A stretch of DNA of 64,000 nt from Plantago ovata (taxonomy: Eukaryota > Streptophyta > Magnoliopsida > Lamiales > Plantaginaceae), in NCBI GenBank assembly GCA_028274465.1, contig CM051457.1, forward strand, positions 65,552,018 through 65,616,017. Direction: 5' to 3'. The position numbers were made by a program, and so were the translations under genes. The stretch's first letter is position 1, and the number at the start of each line of letters is the position of its first letter. A model generated the notes under the pieces. It was not told where the DNA came from. It worked only from the letters and a program-made list of their open reading frames with translations, and searched no databases. Below are positions 32,701-45,493 of the stretch, one piece after another.

Positions 32701-34985
32701 AAGGACAGCAAGGACGATGATGATGATAATCAAGGTCCTAGTCCGTATGCTGGCGGAGTAAAAATGACAGTTGCTGATAATGAAAATCAAAACACTGAGA
32801 ATCAGCAAGCTGACCAAACTCCCAGTCAGCATCAAGAATCTACTCCCGCTCCTGCTGAGACAAGTACTCCAGCAACTGAACAAGTTGCTGAAACTGAAGA
32901 AGAGTACGCCAGAAAGCATGTTGAGATGCACAAAGGCAAAGCTAAGCTTTCTGATGCCGAGTTAGCATTACTCGAAGCTAAGGTCACTGATCCAAACCTT
33001 GGAGAAAAAGAAGAAATGGATGAAGATTACCAAAGAGCTTTACAGAATAGTCTACAGATTGATGATAGACATACAAAGAATCTGGATATTGCTCAATCTT
33101 CAGGAGTGAACAACACGGAAGTCTCCTCCCTTCCACCTACTACTTGTGAAACTCCAGTCGTTGAGTCCAAAGAGTTGCCCTCAACAACCACTCAACCAGA
33201 AGTGTCTGAAGCTAAGAATTTGGGAATCAAGGTTCCTGGCCTTGACGAATTTGATGAAGAAGAAGATCTATCTAACTTCTCAGCAAATGAAGAAGAAAAG
33301 ACAAAGAAAGTTGAACCCACAGTGGTTGAAATTCCTCCACCATCTCTCTTAACTGATGAAGGAGATGCTGAGAGAAGTCGTTTGCTGAGAAATGATGATC
33401 AGTTCGCTACTGAAATCAAAGCTCATTCACTTACTCCCTCTCTAGTGTCGTTTCCAAACGTTGAGGAGTTTACTCCTAGAATAAAGGCACTAATGGTTGT
33501 TCACAAAGCATGCCAAGAAGAGGATGATGCCTTGCTTGCTGAGAGTCCGCTTGACATTGGCAAAATACTGACTACTATGCTGAGACGCACTACTACACTT
33601 ACCATAGCTCTGAAAGACATCAGTCTGCATCACGAAAGCTATGAAGAAGATGTCAGTCAAGCACTCAAGCTTGCTAAAAGTGCATTGAAAAAGGCTCAGG
33701 CTATTCTAGAAGAAAAAGTCGAAAATGAGTGCAGACATGAGGAGAATTTGGCTTTTATTAAGGAAGAATTGTCTAAGCTAACCACAGATCAGCAAGACAT
33801 GATTCTGAAATACAACAGCCTAAGCACTCTTGCTGAAAATTGCAATGAGTTTTTATCTCTACACATCAGACCTATGATGCAATCCACGTCTAAGGGGGGA
33901 GATAGAAAAAGAAAGCCTTCAAGAGACAGATCAACCAATCCCTCTTTTGCTGAAGCGCCATTAATACTGCCTGGTCCACCTACCAGACAACCTCTTGCTA
34001 AAACAGATCAAAGTTCTAAGAAAAGAGCTGAAACAGATTCTGAGAGAAGTTCAGCAAATCCAAAAAGGAGAAGAACTTCTGCTGAAACTCAAGAATATTG
34101 TCACACTGAGAGTCATCAAGATCTGAATGAAGATGATGATAATGATGATGACCAAACAATAGCTCAAGCTATAAGAGCTAAGCCTATTTCTGCCTTAACT
34201 CCATCTGGCTAATCCAAACACTTCTCTTCTGACTCTAGATCTTCAGCAAGAGATCAAGAAAATGCTAAGTCAAGAAGAAGAAGGCAAAGACATGAAGAAA
34301 TAAGGCTAGCCAACATTGCAATTGGCACAAGCATTGATTATACAAAGACCATCAATGAGGAAACAACTCAGAATGTGATCAGAAACCTACATGGTTGCTG
34401 GATCATAAAGCTGGAAGATCTTTTGGCCAATAATTTATTTCCAACTGCTGTACTGAATCAAATGTACACTTGGATTGAATTAAAAGTTGCCAGAAAAGAA
34501 AGGGATCCTCCTCCCTACCCAAGGAACATTGCTATAAAATGGCTGAACTTAGAAATCTTGGTAAGAAAAACTTCCATCAGCAAGAAGATGAAGCAAGAGT
34601 CTGATTTAATCAAGCCGATGGATGTTGCTTACTATAGTGATCCTATAAAGAAATATGGCTTGATTCCTTATGAGTATTTTTATCTCACTGCTACGGATCA
34701 AGAAGAAGATCTTCTTTGGTTAAGGAAGATTCATGCCAACAAGGGCATTTCAGATACTCAACTTCTCCATGCTAGCAATTGGGGCATGCACTTGTGGGTA
34801 ATTCACTACAAAGAGATGAATGGTGAAAACCATCACCATACTGCCTGCAAGAATGCAAGGATTATTCAACTTGAAGTCCGTAAGCTACTTGAAGATTACG
34901 AAAAGGACTGTGTTGAATTCTCTGCTCTTGCTGAGAAGAGTGTAAGGGAGATTCTTAGAAAATCTTTTGCTGGAATAGCTTAGTC
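29797..34985 (+). pseudogene. Element 2 extra 3' ORF region
   Basis: This 5.2-kb region begins with MAPKRQSFKTSKSSK. The first kilobase contains stretches such as INWAKYIFNRLVD and WFPVMYGLKICYILEHF, which resemble the putative plant transposon protein domain found in other plant retroelements (weak, by eye). The middle is acidic and rich in VAE/LAE triplets, with basic clusters and a coiled-coil-like section around 33500-33860. The C-terminal domain is the best conserved part between elements 1 and 2 (NLHGCW, YYSDP, GLIPYEYFYLTA, NWGMHLWVIHY). No signal peptide or membrane anchor is evident. The usual route for such a gene would be a spliced or separate transcript. Broken in a few places; one frame stays open for most of the length. 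Confidence 0.7.
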
Positions 34986-35225
34986 CCTTGCAAAAGCTTT
35001 GTTTGTTTTGATTGATGTTTACTTTAGGTATCTATGAACTTTCTTGTAAACTTACTGAAAGATAACTATCAACAATAAACTTTTGACTCTTATTGGTTTT
35101 TGATTATGCAAACTACTTATGCTTACTGTTTTATTATTCAAGTATGCTTGCATTAATCAACTGATTTATTCAACATCAGAAACCTCTAAAAGGGTAACAA
35201 TTAATTTAGCCATGGATTGCTGACA

Positions 35226-35242
35226 TCAAAAAGGGGGAAATT
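35226..35242 (+). other. Polypurine tract (element 2)
   Basis: TCAAAAAGGGGGAAATT directly precedes the 3' LTR, as in element 1. Confidence 0.85.
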
Positions 35243-36785
35243 TGTTAGGAAACTTGTAATTTTGATGAGCAATTAACCATGTTAAATTAAGGAAAGTCCA
35301 GTAACTAGTACTCTTAAGGTCCATAGGAATTTAGAATTTGAAGGACATTGTAAAAGAGGAACATTTGCTGAAGACTTAGTGTAGGTACTAGTTAGGTGCT
35401 TTAGTTTGCTAATAATGGAAGATTTATTTTCATTAATAACGATATATACTTTGTTTTTACAAATGAACTATTGAAGCACTAGAACCGCTCAGAAACTTGA
35501 AGATTCGAAGACTGAAGACTTAAGAAGAATTCTGAGAAAGGTATCTACAAAGGCACATGTTGCTCAGAAAGTGAGATTTTCAGCAACAACTCGCACAAGT
35601 GAAAATCTATATGACAGAGTAGGTTGTGCTTGCTGAAACTGAGACTGACCACTTGCTGAAATACATATGTGACCTCCTTGCTGAAAGTACTTGCATTTTG
35701 GCTACAACGTTCAAATTTGAATCCGATTCAAATGAACATTAAATGCAAAGTAGGCACGCGAAGAACATGAAGACTAGAAAACAAATGAAGGACGCTGCTG
35801 AAAGTACAAAAGCAAGATAGTGACATCTTAAGGAACAAAGCCTTAGAATTTGAAATTCAAACGGCTCCCTTGATTCACTATAAATAGAGGTCATCCGGCA
35901 AAGAGTTGAAGCGTGTCAACAACGTGATCAAACTCCCACTTGTGCTTAAACACTCAATCTTCCATACTCTTTACTGCCTATTGATCCGTTCCAAGACTTA
36001 AGTTTGAAACAAAAGCTACTTGTGAAGAAGTAGAACATTCACGGCTAAGAGATTAGTTAAGTGTTCTTTCTTTTGAACAAGAACACGTCTTGACACCAGA
36101 GACAACTTAACTTGCTTACTGAAAAGTATTAAAAGTTGTGTTTCTTTAGATAATTTGTTATAGCTGAAATGTTATACTCAAGTCATCTCATCCCAAACCT
36201 CTCTAACTGATAAACACCCTTATTCAGGCGTGAGATTCAGGGGGAATTAATCAAGCATTGTGTTGCTGATTATAAGTCCCAAGTTTGGTGGAGAACAAGG
36301 TTACAGTTCTCTAGTTAGGTTGGAAACGAAACAAGTGTGCTTTGGTTTCTGAAGAATCATTATAGATAGGATTTGTAAGGAACCTCAATCTTATCTTAGT
36401 GGATTCTATCCTAGAAAGGACAAAGTGGATTAGTTGAGAGATTACGCCACTCTCAGATACCACTATAAAAGTGTTTGTGTGATTTACTTTACCGCATTTA
36501 GTTTTCAGCAAGCTTTACTTATTGTACACTGTTACTCTGCTCACTTGCTGAAACTAGCAGTCTCTGAAAAGCACTTATTGTATAATGACTTCCACACTCT
36601 GTTTTTAAAGTACCAGTAAACTCGTTACTGAAAAGTAACAAGCACTTGCTGAGAAAGTTAAGTACCATCAAACTCATTACTGAAAAGTAATAAGCACTTG
36701 CTGAGAAAGTTTTTAAACGACGAAAGTTTGAAAAGACTATTCACCCCCCCCCCTAGTCTTTTCTTGTTGTTTAAAGGGACCAACA
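35243..36785 (+). repeat. Element 2 3' LTR
   Basis: It runs from TGTTAGGAAACTTG to GGACCAACA, 1543 bp, with the TATA box CTATAAATAG at 35878-35887 and a 10-C tract near the end. It belongs to a subtype distinct from element 1 (for example, TTACTGCCTATTGATCCG in place of TTACTGCCATTGATC), shared with element 3. Its right flank is the integrase region of element 3 in reverse. Confidence 0.9.
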
Positions 36786-39060
36786 ATTTTGGTTTGCTTA
36801 CCTTGCTGAGATGCAGTGCAAACACCATCCTTCTTAAAAGTAACCTTAGGTAATCCAACTACTAGTGCCTTTTTAGACAGCTTATTCAGCGTCTTGAAGT
36901 TTAGGTGACTTGGTCGTTTATGCCATAACCAAGCTTTTTCATGAAGGCAATCATGTTCTGACATAAGGCATTTTTCAATGATTGCTGAAGACCAATATAC
37001 GGTATAGAGACCTCCTGATCTTGTAGCAACCATGATTACCTTCTTTGTCTCAAAGTCAATAAGTTTGCATTCATCACTTTTAATTTTGATGAAGTAACCT
37101 TTGTCAGCAAACTGACTCATGCTGAAAAGGTTAAACTTAAGATTTTTGACATAAAGAACTCCCGAAATAGTGACGCACCGTAACTTCACATTACCATAGC
37201 CTTTAGTAGAACCAAAGCTCCACCAGCAAACCTTATTGTTGGACCTTTAGACCACCATCTATAGTTTATAAGGTTTTTCTTATTGCCCATCATGTGCTTT
37301 CCGCAGCCACTGTCAAAGTGCAAAATTGCATTGTTTGTCTCTGTGGCTGAAGTCTGCACAATCAAGAGAAAGCAAGTTAATTATCCAATATTTTATGTCC
37401 ATTAACATGTTCAAGAAAACGTCCAGTGGAAACCCAAGTCTTGAGTTTTTTGATCTTGATATGTTTTCTACTTGCTCAGGAACTAGATGGTTTAGAACCA
37501 AAAGACTTTTGATCATTGCTGATTAAATCAAATTTCTGATGTGGTGTCTTGTTTGTTTGACCCTTTTGCTGAACATACTTTTCAGTAAGTTCTTTTCTAG
37601 CAAGGTTCCTTCTAGTCCGAGCATTTTGAGTATTGTCAGTACTCTTGGGCTTGGATTTGTTCAGCTCTTTGAAGTATCTTTGCTGACTTTTCTTATACTC
37701 ATGAAATAGTTGACTTTGTTTGGTTTTGTATCCAAGTCCACTTTTTGGAGTATGCTGAATTTTTGTCTCAGCAACCTTACTTGATTCAGGTTTGTCTGCA
37801 AAGGTCTTCTGATTACTTTTATTAGTAATCTTGCCTTTTGATTTAACAAATTTCTTTTCAGCAACTTGTTTGGCGGAATGCTTTTCAGCATCCTTTTTCT
37901 GACCAGATTGCTTTTAAGCAACCTGTTTTTATTTTGAAGTCTTGTTACTTTGAGTAGCAACCGCGGGCTTCTTGGTCGTATGTACTTGATTGCTTATTTC
38001 AGCAACCTTAGATTGACCAATTTGATAGAGTTCTGGTTGACCACTATCAGTAGTACGAACAAAGATAATTGGTGATTTGTCTTTACACAAGAGTATCACA
38101 TCATCACCTTCATAAGTGGCACATAAACCTTCTTTCTAAGATGGATCTCTCAGATAAGAGTTTAGTTCAGTTAGCGTGTTACTAGCATCCGCATAAGATT
38201 TGAAATTGACTTTCATCTTTTTCATTTCTTGTATTTCAGCAAGTAACTTTAGAATTGAGGACTGATATTCTTCCAATTCTATTGCCATTTGAGCATTTTT
38301 CTCTGTAGATTCGGCAACTAGCTTTTTCAGATGCAATATTTCAGCATCCTTCTTTTCTGAATCAACGCTCAGCACAACGTACTTTTCAGTAGTTTGCTTA
38401 GTCAGAAGCTCAGCATTCTGTAATTTCTCTTGCTATTTGCTCAGAGTTTTCTCAAATCTTTCGATTTCTCCTTGAATTCTATCAAGGTCAATATCATCTT
38501 CACTTTCTGAATCAGAGTCAGAGGTAGGACAATTTACCTGATCGGCCATGAGGCAGAACTCGTAGTTTGACACATCTGGATAAGCTTCCATGGCAATTCC
38601 ACATACTTCTTTGCCTATCTCTATGTCCAGAGTGGCTTCCTCTTGTTCAGTGTCTGAACTTTCTACCTCACTGTCTCCAGAGCTTGTTTCAATGCAAAGA
38701 GCATCGATTTGAAGTTTTTTATTTTCCTCAGCAATTAAAGTCTTCTTGAACTTCTTCTTCTTTTCAGCAGATTTCCCTTTCAGTAAGGGGCAGTTTACTT
38801 TGAAGTGTCCCTTTTTGCAATAAAAGCAAAGATCATTGCCAATTGCTGGTTCTTCAGAGGAGTTCGCTTGCTGAGCTTGCTTGTTCAGCGAGCTAGTTTC
38901 ATTTTTGTACTTATGGTAACTGTTACCAAGATGCTTTTTCAATATCTCTTTTGCTTTTTGCCCTTCAAGTTCCTTATTGATGAATTTCTTCATATTTCTA
39001 ACTGCAAGAGCATTTTCATCAGTAGGTTCTTTATCATTCTTCTTTTCAGAAGATGACGGC
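36786..39060 (-). pseudogene. Element 3 gag C-terminal, protease and integrase N-terminal region
   Basis: On the minus strand, from 39060 down: gag zinc knuckle (about 38790-38830), acidic stretch, coiled coil (38140-38480), Lys-rich tail (37650-38000), protease region (about 37270-37330) and integrase zinc-binding domain (36800-36960). It is homologous to 4150-6450 of element 1. Fossil, broken. Confidence 0.85.
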
Positions 39061-40329
39061 TGATGAACGAGATTGTCAGACTCGAACAATCAAATAAATT
39101 TGTTTTAGCCAAAGGGCAACTGACAACTACACAAAACACGTAGTGCAGAGGTAAGATGACCTCGAGTGTCGATCTCTAGGGACTTAACTAGCTTTAACTA
39201 AATAACTAACTATATAAATTCAGAAAACAAATTTAACTTAGCTTTGACTTAACAATATAAGATGAGAGCTGGTGATAGTATGCTCATTCTAAGCATCAAG
39301 TTCCAAGTATGCATGAAAGTGCAACTCGTACTGCTTTAAAAGTAATTCGAATTAACAAACACCAAAAACAGATTTGTAGACGTGTATTTTGAAAGCTTCC
39401 TATCTATACTAATACTTGGCTAAGGTTGACAGTCTTAGTTCAAGCAGTACTTGTAATTGAAGATATTGAAAACGATGATCTTGAATTGTCATAGTGTTTG
39501 TAACACTATTCTACGAAGATATTTGGCTTAGTCGGATCAAAAATTCGAATATAACAATAAAACAAGTAAAAGACTCAGAAACTCAATCATGCATAATATG
39601 AACCCTAGCTATGAATTTACATACTATAACCAACTAGATGTTTAGCTACTCATATCAAAATCATAAACAACAATAGCAATCATATAAGAAAACATAGTTG
39701 AATTGATAAATAGCAGAAATTGTGAGATACAAAGTTACCACCAAAGGTTGTCAATCTCCGGTGAATTGCTAAACTCACAAAGATCTAGCAATGTGAGATC
39801 AATTGATTTCCAAATCTCTACTCAAAGCTCCAAAATCTCTAAGAAACAATGGTTCTAAGATAAAAATACCTAGAACAAGCTCTAGGGTTTAAGTCTGCAA
39901 AATAATGATCCAAGATATGAAAATTCGCAACTTTTACAAATAAATATAGTTTCTGTCGGCAGCTCCGCGGCGGACCGCCGGACACCAGGCGGACCGCCTG
40001 GCACGGGCAGAGAGTTGCCCCCGTGCCTTTTATTCCTCCGGATCTTCGATTCTTAACATTGGACACGGTTTTGAGCTCCGAAACTTGGTCTTTTGGCCTG
40101 GAAACTCGTCCCGGTACTCCTTGACACACCACGGGTGATCTCCTTGCACCAAAACTTCATTGTTTCGCCATGATTTATATCAAAAAGTGCGATTTTCACC
40201 TAAATCCTGAAAATATCAACGAAAATAGAAACGTGACACTATTCTAACAAAATGCAGTAAAATGCATGCAAGAGGATAGCTAAATTGGTGAAAAAGACCC
40301 GAATGATAGTGTAAAAAACACTGGTATCA
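39061..40329 (-). repeat. G1 3' LTR
   Basis: Read in reverse it runs from TGATACCAGTGTTTTTTACAC (40329) to GTTCATCA (39061). The GC-rich palindromes GGCGGACCGCC are at 39969-39979 and 39988-39998, next to the AT-rich TATA region (about 39940-39955). Confidence 0.88.
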
Positions 40330-40347
40330 AACTCCCCAAACCGAACC
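40330..40347 (-). other. G1 polypurine tract
   Basis: The reverse complement reads GGTTCGGTTTGGGGAGTT, ending at the LTR boundary. The same sequence precedes the 3' LTR of G2 (46415-46432). Confidence 0.8.
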
Positions 40348-41301
40348 TTTGCTTGTCCTCAAGCAACTAGCTAGACTCTATGCAACCTACATGCAACACA
40401 AAGAGGAGTCCCATGCCAAACAAGAAGAACTAATCGATTGTATCTACCAAATGCTTATCAACAAAGACCATACAAATCATAACATGGAAGTAGGTTGAGG
40501 AATGTCTCGATTAAACCCTTTACACATTCACATATGCACTTTGTTAAACAAGGGAGTCTCTCGTAACATTCTCTACCTTGACCTAGTCAATGACGACGTA
40601 ATGATGCATATTAAAATACAAATGGTTGCCCCATGCCTATGAAACTGAGGGCTTACTACTGTTCACCAAGTGAGACTTTCCCTCAGGAGAGGTCGAACCA
40701 ATACTGGCTCTCATCAAACGAAGGAGGGTTCCCTAAAAGACAACACTCCCCTATTCTACCCGACTCTTAAGGCAAAAACTCTTCACCACTTCCTGAATGG
40801 CAGGACGAGGGTGGTCTAGAACAGGCATCAGACTAGGCGACACGAAAACACAAGGAATAATTTACAACTCGATTACGAACTACTACAAAAGCTGAAAATA
40901 ATGCAATACTTTGCTAAAACTGCTTTTTAGCTTGCTTGGAACATTCTTTTGTTTTTTTTTGGGTCTTATTCTTTTTTTCTTTTTTTTCTTTTCAAGATTC
41001 TGGAATTTTCGATTTTTTTTTTCTTTTCTTTTTTTCTTTTCTCTTTTCTTTTCTTTTTTTTTTTTTTTATATAGCCAGCAGTAGCACAATGAAAGTACAA
41101 TGAAAGGAAATAACAATGACACTATAACGACCTCCCCAAACCAATTCGAAAGAATAGGTTGGAGCACAAACTCTCAAGAAAAATAAAAACAAACTCAACA
41201 CGACTCAACTATACGAAAAACAAGTCATAGTAATGGTAACCCCCTCCCCAAACCGTTAGAATAGGTTTCAACCAAAGGATCACACACCTCACTCTACCTC
41301 C
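40348..41301 (-). other. G1 3' noncoding region with purine-rich tract
   Basis: No coding sequence seen. It holds a long pyrimidine run on the plus strand (about 40940-41070; purine-rich on the element's sense strand). Two further copies of the polypurine-like word CTCCCCAAACC lie at about 41132 and 41245. The sequence continues at 47704 across G2. Confidence 0.75.
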
Positions 41302-42601
41302 TAATGACAGTGTTTTTTACACTATCATTCGAGTCTTTTTTCACCAATTTAGCTATCCTCTTGCATGCATTTTAGTGCATTTTGTTAGAATAGTGTCACG
41401 TTTCCATTTCTTTTGTTCTTTTCAGGTTTTAGGTGGAAATCGTGTTTTTGGATGTAATTCATGGCGAAACAATGATATTTTGGTGCAACGAGATCACCCG
41501 TGGTGTGTCAAGAAGTACCGAGACGAGTTTCAAGGCCAAGAGATCAAGTTTCGGAGCTCAAAACCGTGCAAGGGGCCGAATTCGAGGATCCAAAGGAGGA
41601 ATTCCGCACAGGCCGCGTTCTGCCCATGCGGGGCGCACCTCCGCGTGCAAGGTGGACCGCCGCGTACGGGGCGGTTCGCCACGGAGCTTCCGACAGCTCT
41701 ATATATATATCCCAAAATCTGCGAATTTTCATATCTTTCATCATATTTTTCCAAACATAAACCCTAGAGCTTGTTCTGGGGATATTTTCTCCTAGAATCT
41801 TTGTAACTTAGCAAATTTGGAGCTAGACGAGAGATTTGGACACCGTTTTATCTCACCTTGATAGATCTTTGTGAGTTTTAGCCATTCACCGGAGATTGAC
41901 AACCTTTGGTGGTAACCTTGTATCTCACAATTCTGCTATTTATATTTCAATTAAACATGTTTTCATTCATTATTGCTTCGATTATGATTGTTTATTGTGT
42001 TATTGATATGAGTAGCTAAGCATCTAGTTGGTGATAGTATGTGAATTCGTAGCTAGGGTTTGTATTATGCATGATTGAGTTTCTTAGTCTTTTACTTGAT
42101 TAATTATCTTAATTCGATTCTTTGATCCGACTAAGCCATATATCTTCGTAGAAAAAGTGTTAGAAACACTAGGACAATTCAAGATCATCGATTCGATTAT
42201 ATATAATTTCCAAGTACTGCTTGAACTAAGATTGAAAACCTTAGCCAAGTATTAGTATAGATAGGAAGCTTTCAAAATACACGTCTACAAATCTGTTTTT
42301 GGTGTTTGTAAGTCGAATTACTTTTAAGGCAGTACGAGTTGCACTTTCATGCATAATTAGAACTTGATGCTTAGAACGAGCATACTATCACCAGCTCTGT
42401 CCATATATTGTTAAGTTAAGTTAGGGATAAATTTGTTTTTTGAAATTATATATAGTTATTTAGTTAAAGCTAGTTTAGTCCCTAGAGATCGACACTCGAG
42501 GTCATCTTACCTCTGCACTACGTGTTTTGTGTAGTTGTGAGTTGCCCTTTGGCTTAAAACAAATTTATTTGATTGTTCGAATCTGACAATCTCGTTCATC
42601 A
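41302..42601 (+). repeat. G2 5' LTR
   Basis: Starts at TAATGACAGTGTTTTTTACAC, ends GTTCATCA. The GC block (41630-41685) sits directly before the TATA run CTCTATATATATAT (41697-41710). The remainder is closely matched by 46433-47698. Confidence 0.88.
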
Positions 42602-43565
42602 AATTGGCGCCAGCGGCTCTCTGGAGTTGTGGGGCGCACAACCCCACATTAGGGGCGGTCCGCCCTAAGCTCCAGAGAACCGCAACTCTCTGGAGCTGCG
42701 GGGCGCACCGCCCCACATGGGGGCGGTCCGCCCCCCAACTCCAGAGAGCCGTGGCTCTCTGGAGCTCTGGGACGCACCGCCCCACACCACCTGAACACTA
42801 AAAAACGATTTTGCTCATTTTTCTCCCTCATTCTTTATCCCTCTTCTCCCTTTTACTCACAAAATCAAAATTTCTTCAAATACCTTCAATCTTCCATAAC
42901 TCAACCAATTCTCCATCAAATTTTGTGTTCTTTAGCTTAAATCGAAGCCCATTACGTCCTCTTCATCTTCATCCGAACAAATTTCTTCATACTTCATCCG
43001 ATTTCCAGATCTGAGGTAACCCCTCAAGAACCCTAATTTTCGAAATTGGGGGTTTCTTGATTTTTGCTTCAATTAAGCTTATATGATGTATGGGTTACTT
43101 ATTTGTGTGATTATTACATGATTTGTCTATCAATTGCATGCTCAATTTCGTTGGAATGGTTGAATTGGGGCTTTTGCTCAATTAGGATTTCTAAGTCTTG
43201 ATTGCATTTGTTTTGATTCATTCATGCCTATTTAAATACGAGCAAATTGATATGATGACTATAGACTATTGGGTAGAACACTTGATTGGGTAGATTGTGC
43301 GATTTTTGGTGATTTTTTATACTATGGTATGCATGTTGCCTTATGAATTGAGGTTATTCGTTGTCTAGCATGAGCTTTGATTATGATATAGTACATGATT
43401 GTGATGAATTGCACGATTGTTCTTAGCATAGGTAGCTAGACTAGAACATAGGGTAAGGGAGTAGAGTTGGTCGAAGTTGACACTCGTTTGCTTGCACACA
43501 CTTGCATTTGCATAGCATATCGTTTTTTTTTAGTACAAGGTACTAATTGCTGCGTTTCAGGCACA
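42602..43565 (+). repeat. G2 leader with GC-rich tandem hairpins
   Basis: After the primer site come about 2.5 tandem units of roughly 70 bases (42614-42787). Each contains GGGCGCACCGCCCC facing GGGGCGGTCCGCCC, flanked by CTCTGGAG / CTCCAGAG, so each unit can fold as a long hairpin. The rest (42790-43565) is an AT-rich leader with no coding sequence recognised. Confidence 0.75.
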
Positions 43566-44910
43566 ATGGTTCGAGACAAGACGAAAGTAGGCTCATCTAA
43601 GAGCAAGAAGGGCAAGGGAGCAACCTTGAGCTCCTGAGCTAGTGGAGCCTATGAACCGTCGCTCCATGCACTCTCTATTAAGCTGGACCTTGAGGAGGAA
43701 GCTGACTCAGCCAAGCCCCGCTCCATAGTCCGAGACCGAAAAATCCAAATCCCAGCAAGCTATGCTAACACACCGGCGTGCCGGATGCTCTACAACTTGG
43801 AGGGAAGAAGGAACTGGAAATGGTACATCTCTAACCGTTTCCAAGGGTATGATGTATCGCTCCTCCAAGAATTCTACGTGGGATACACAGACCGCAGGAC
43901 ATGGGGGGTATCCCGGTATGGGGCACACTAGTGTCGTGGACCCCGCAGGCGATTTCAGATTTCATCCATTTGGGGAACGGGAGTTCACCGGGAGTGCACA
44001 TGCCTACAGGTACTCGAGGGCCAGCCGGGTGATTGACGATAGTGTTACACAGGTGATTTGCCACCGGGATTATGTGTACCCATATGGCAACAGACCGGAG
44101 CGACTGAACGAAAGGGACCTCAACCTTGATGCTAGGACTGCTATGAAATTCATCATAGCCAATCTCATTCCTCGGTCCAATGATACTTCGATTCAGCCAT
44201 GGTATGCAGATCTTATCTACTGTCTTTTGGGTCGACATAACATAGACATCGGCACCATCATCTACGAGGAGTATTAGAGGCATTGGGACAAAAATCGGAA
44301 TCCCTTTGTCTTTCCCTGCTTGATCACCGCCTACTGCAGATACCACGGGGTAGAGGGTATTGACGAGACCGGCTCAGTCGTCTCAACCTTGACTCCAACA
44401 TCTATCACCGAGCAGGAGCATAGGTTCCGACAGACCGTACCTTCAGCTGCTGCCGCCGATGACTCACCACCGCCTTCCTCACCGAGTGATGAGGATGACA
44501 TGGAGACAGATGATCGGGACCGTATTCCGGACCCTATTCCAGACACCGCCGCTCCTAGTGGGTCACAACAGCCACCTCGGGCCACACGTGGTTCCCGTGG
44601 GTTTGATTTTTCTGAGCTCAGGACCTACCTAGATGACAGATTCCGTGGGTTCGATGCCAATGTTGCAAACCTGACCTCCACTGTACATGGTTTGCAAGAT
44701 ACACTTGATGGATATGTTGCTCAGCGCAACAGTGTTTGGGAGCTCGTGGAGGAGCATCGCCGAACGATAGGCAGCTCATATTGCAGCAACATCAGCTCTT
44801 GGACCGACAACAGGAGACCCTACAGCAGTCCCAGGATCTTCTCTCTGGCATGTGGAATGACTATTACGGGGATTATGACCCGGATTACTAGTCTTTTCAC
44901 ATGTCCATTC
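43566..44910 (+). pseudogene. G2 downstream coding region (ATHILA ORF-like)
   Basis: Starts MVRDKTKVGSSKSKKGKG. It contains DLNLDARTAMKFIIANLIP, WYADLIYCLLGRHNIDIGT and FPCLITAYCRYHGVEG, then an acidic, Pro/Ser-rich linker and a coiled-coil-like tail. The overall look is that of the downstream ORF of Athila-type elements and of the putative plant transposon protein domain, recognised by eye only. Its role is unknown; envelope function is not supported by a visible signal peptide or membrane segment. Fossil, broken. Confidence 0.55.
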
Positions 44911-45493
44911 TGGTATACTCAGCCGACCGAGGCCACACATTCGGTAACATCTAGTATCACTTTGTATTCCTCATTCTCTTTTGTTGGGGACCAGCTTGAG
45001 CTTCATGTGGGGTGTGTGTTGTGTGAACTATGATGTTAGCATTGTATGATTTATGTCGTTGAGTATTGTATCTTGTACCTTTGCGTTGCACGTTTACTTC
45101 TTTCTTAGGATTTAGTTTGCATTCATCCTTAGTATAGTTTTGCATGATTTTTGTGTGGAGTTTATTGCCAAATTTTTTGAAATTTTTTATTGTATAGACT
45201 AAGTGTTTATGACCATTGCCCATGCATTGCATCTCTATGGAATAGTTTCAGGTTTGTCTCGCTTGGCTTGTCATATTTGTATGTGCACTAGTTAAACTTG
45301 GTAGTATCGACATCACTATGTGGTGTTTTCTCTACTGCGGTTCGCGAAGGCCTTATAAAATGTTGCATGTTAGAGTCTTTGGTTCTATTCCCGGGTAATT
45401 ATGTACGTAAGAGGCAACAAGTCTTCACCTTGCTTATTGAGATTGCTAAATGCCTAGGAAGGAGGTAGAGTGAGGTGTGTGATCCTTTGTTTG

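Larger units (their letters stand above)
1352..36785 (+). mobile_element. Copia element 2 (Sirevirus-like), nested host, fossil
   Basis: The visible pieces are 1352-1760, 17549-20154 and 25096-36785. The 5' LTR was split by element 1, with duplication AACCT at 1756-1760 and 17549-17553. The gag was split by a CACTA element. The order is LTR, tRNA-iMet primer site (17954-17965), gag, protease, integrase, RT, RNase H, hairpin block, extra 3' ORF, polypurine tract and 3' LTR (35243-36785). It is broken, with several breaks. Visible LTR parts differ by about 5% by eye over some 290 bases, more than the LTRs of element 1 inside it, which agrees with the nesting order. Under a rate often used for plant LTRs (1.3e-8 per site per year) that is about two million years, a rough figure. 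It appears to have inserted into element 3, whose sequence resumes at 36786. Confidence 0.85.

Noticed and set aside
40883-41167. Lys-rich frames here and at 45566-46019
   Set aside because: Caused by the purine tract of the Gypsy noncoding region.
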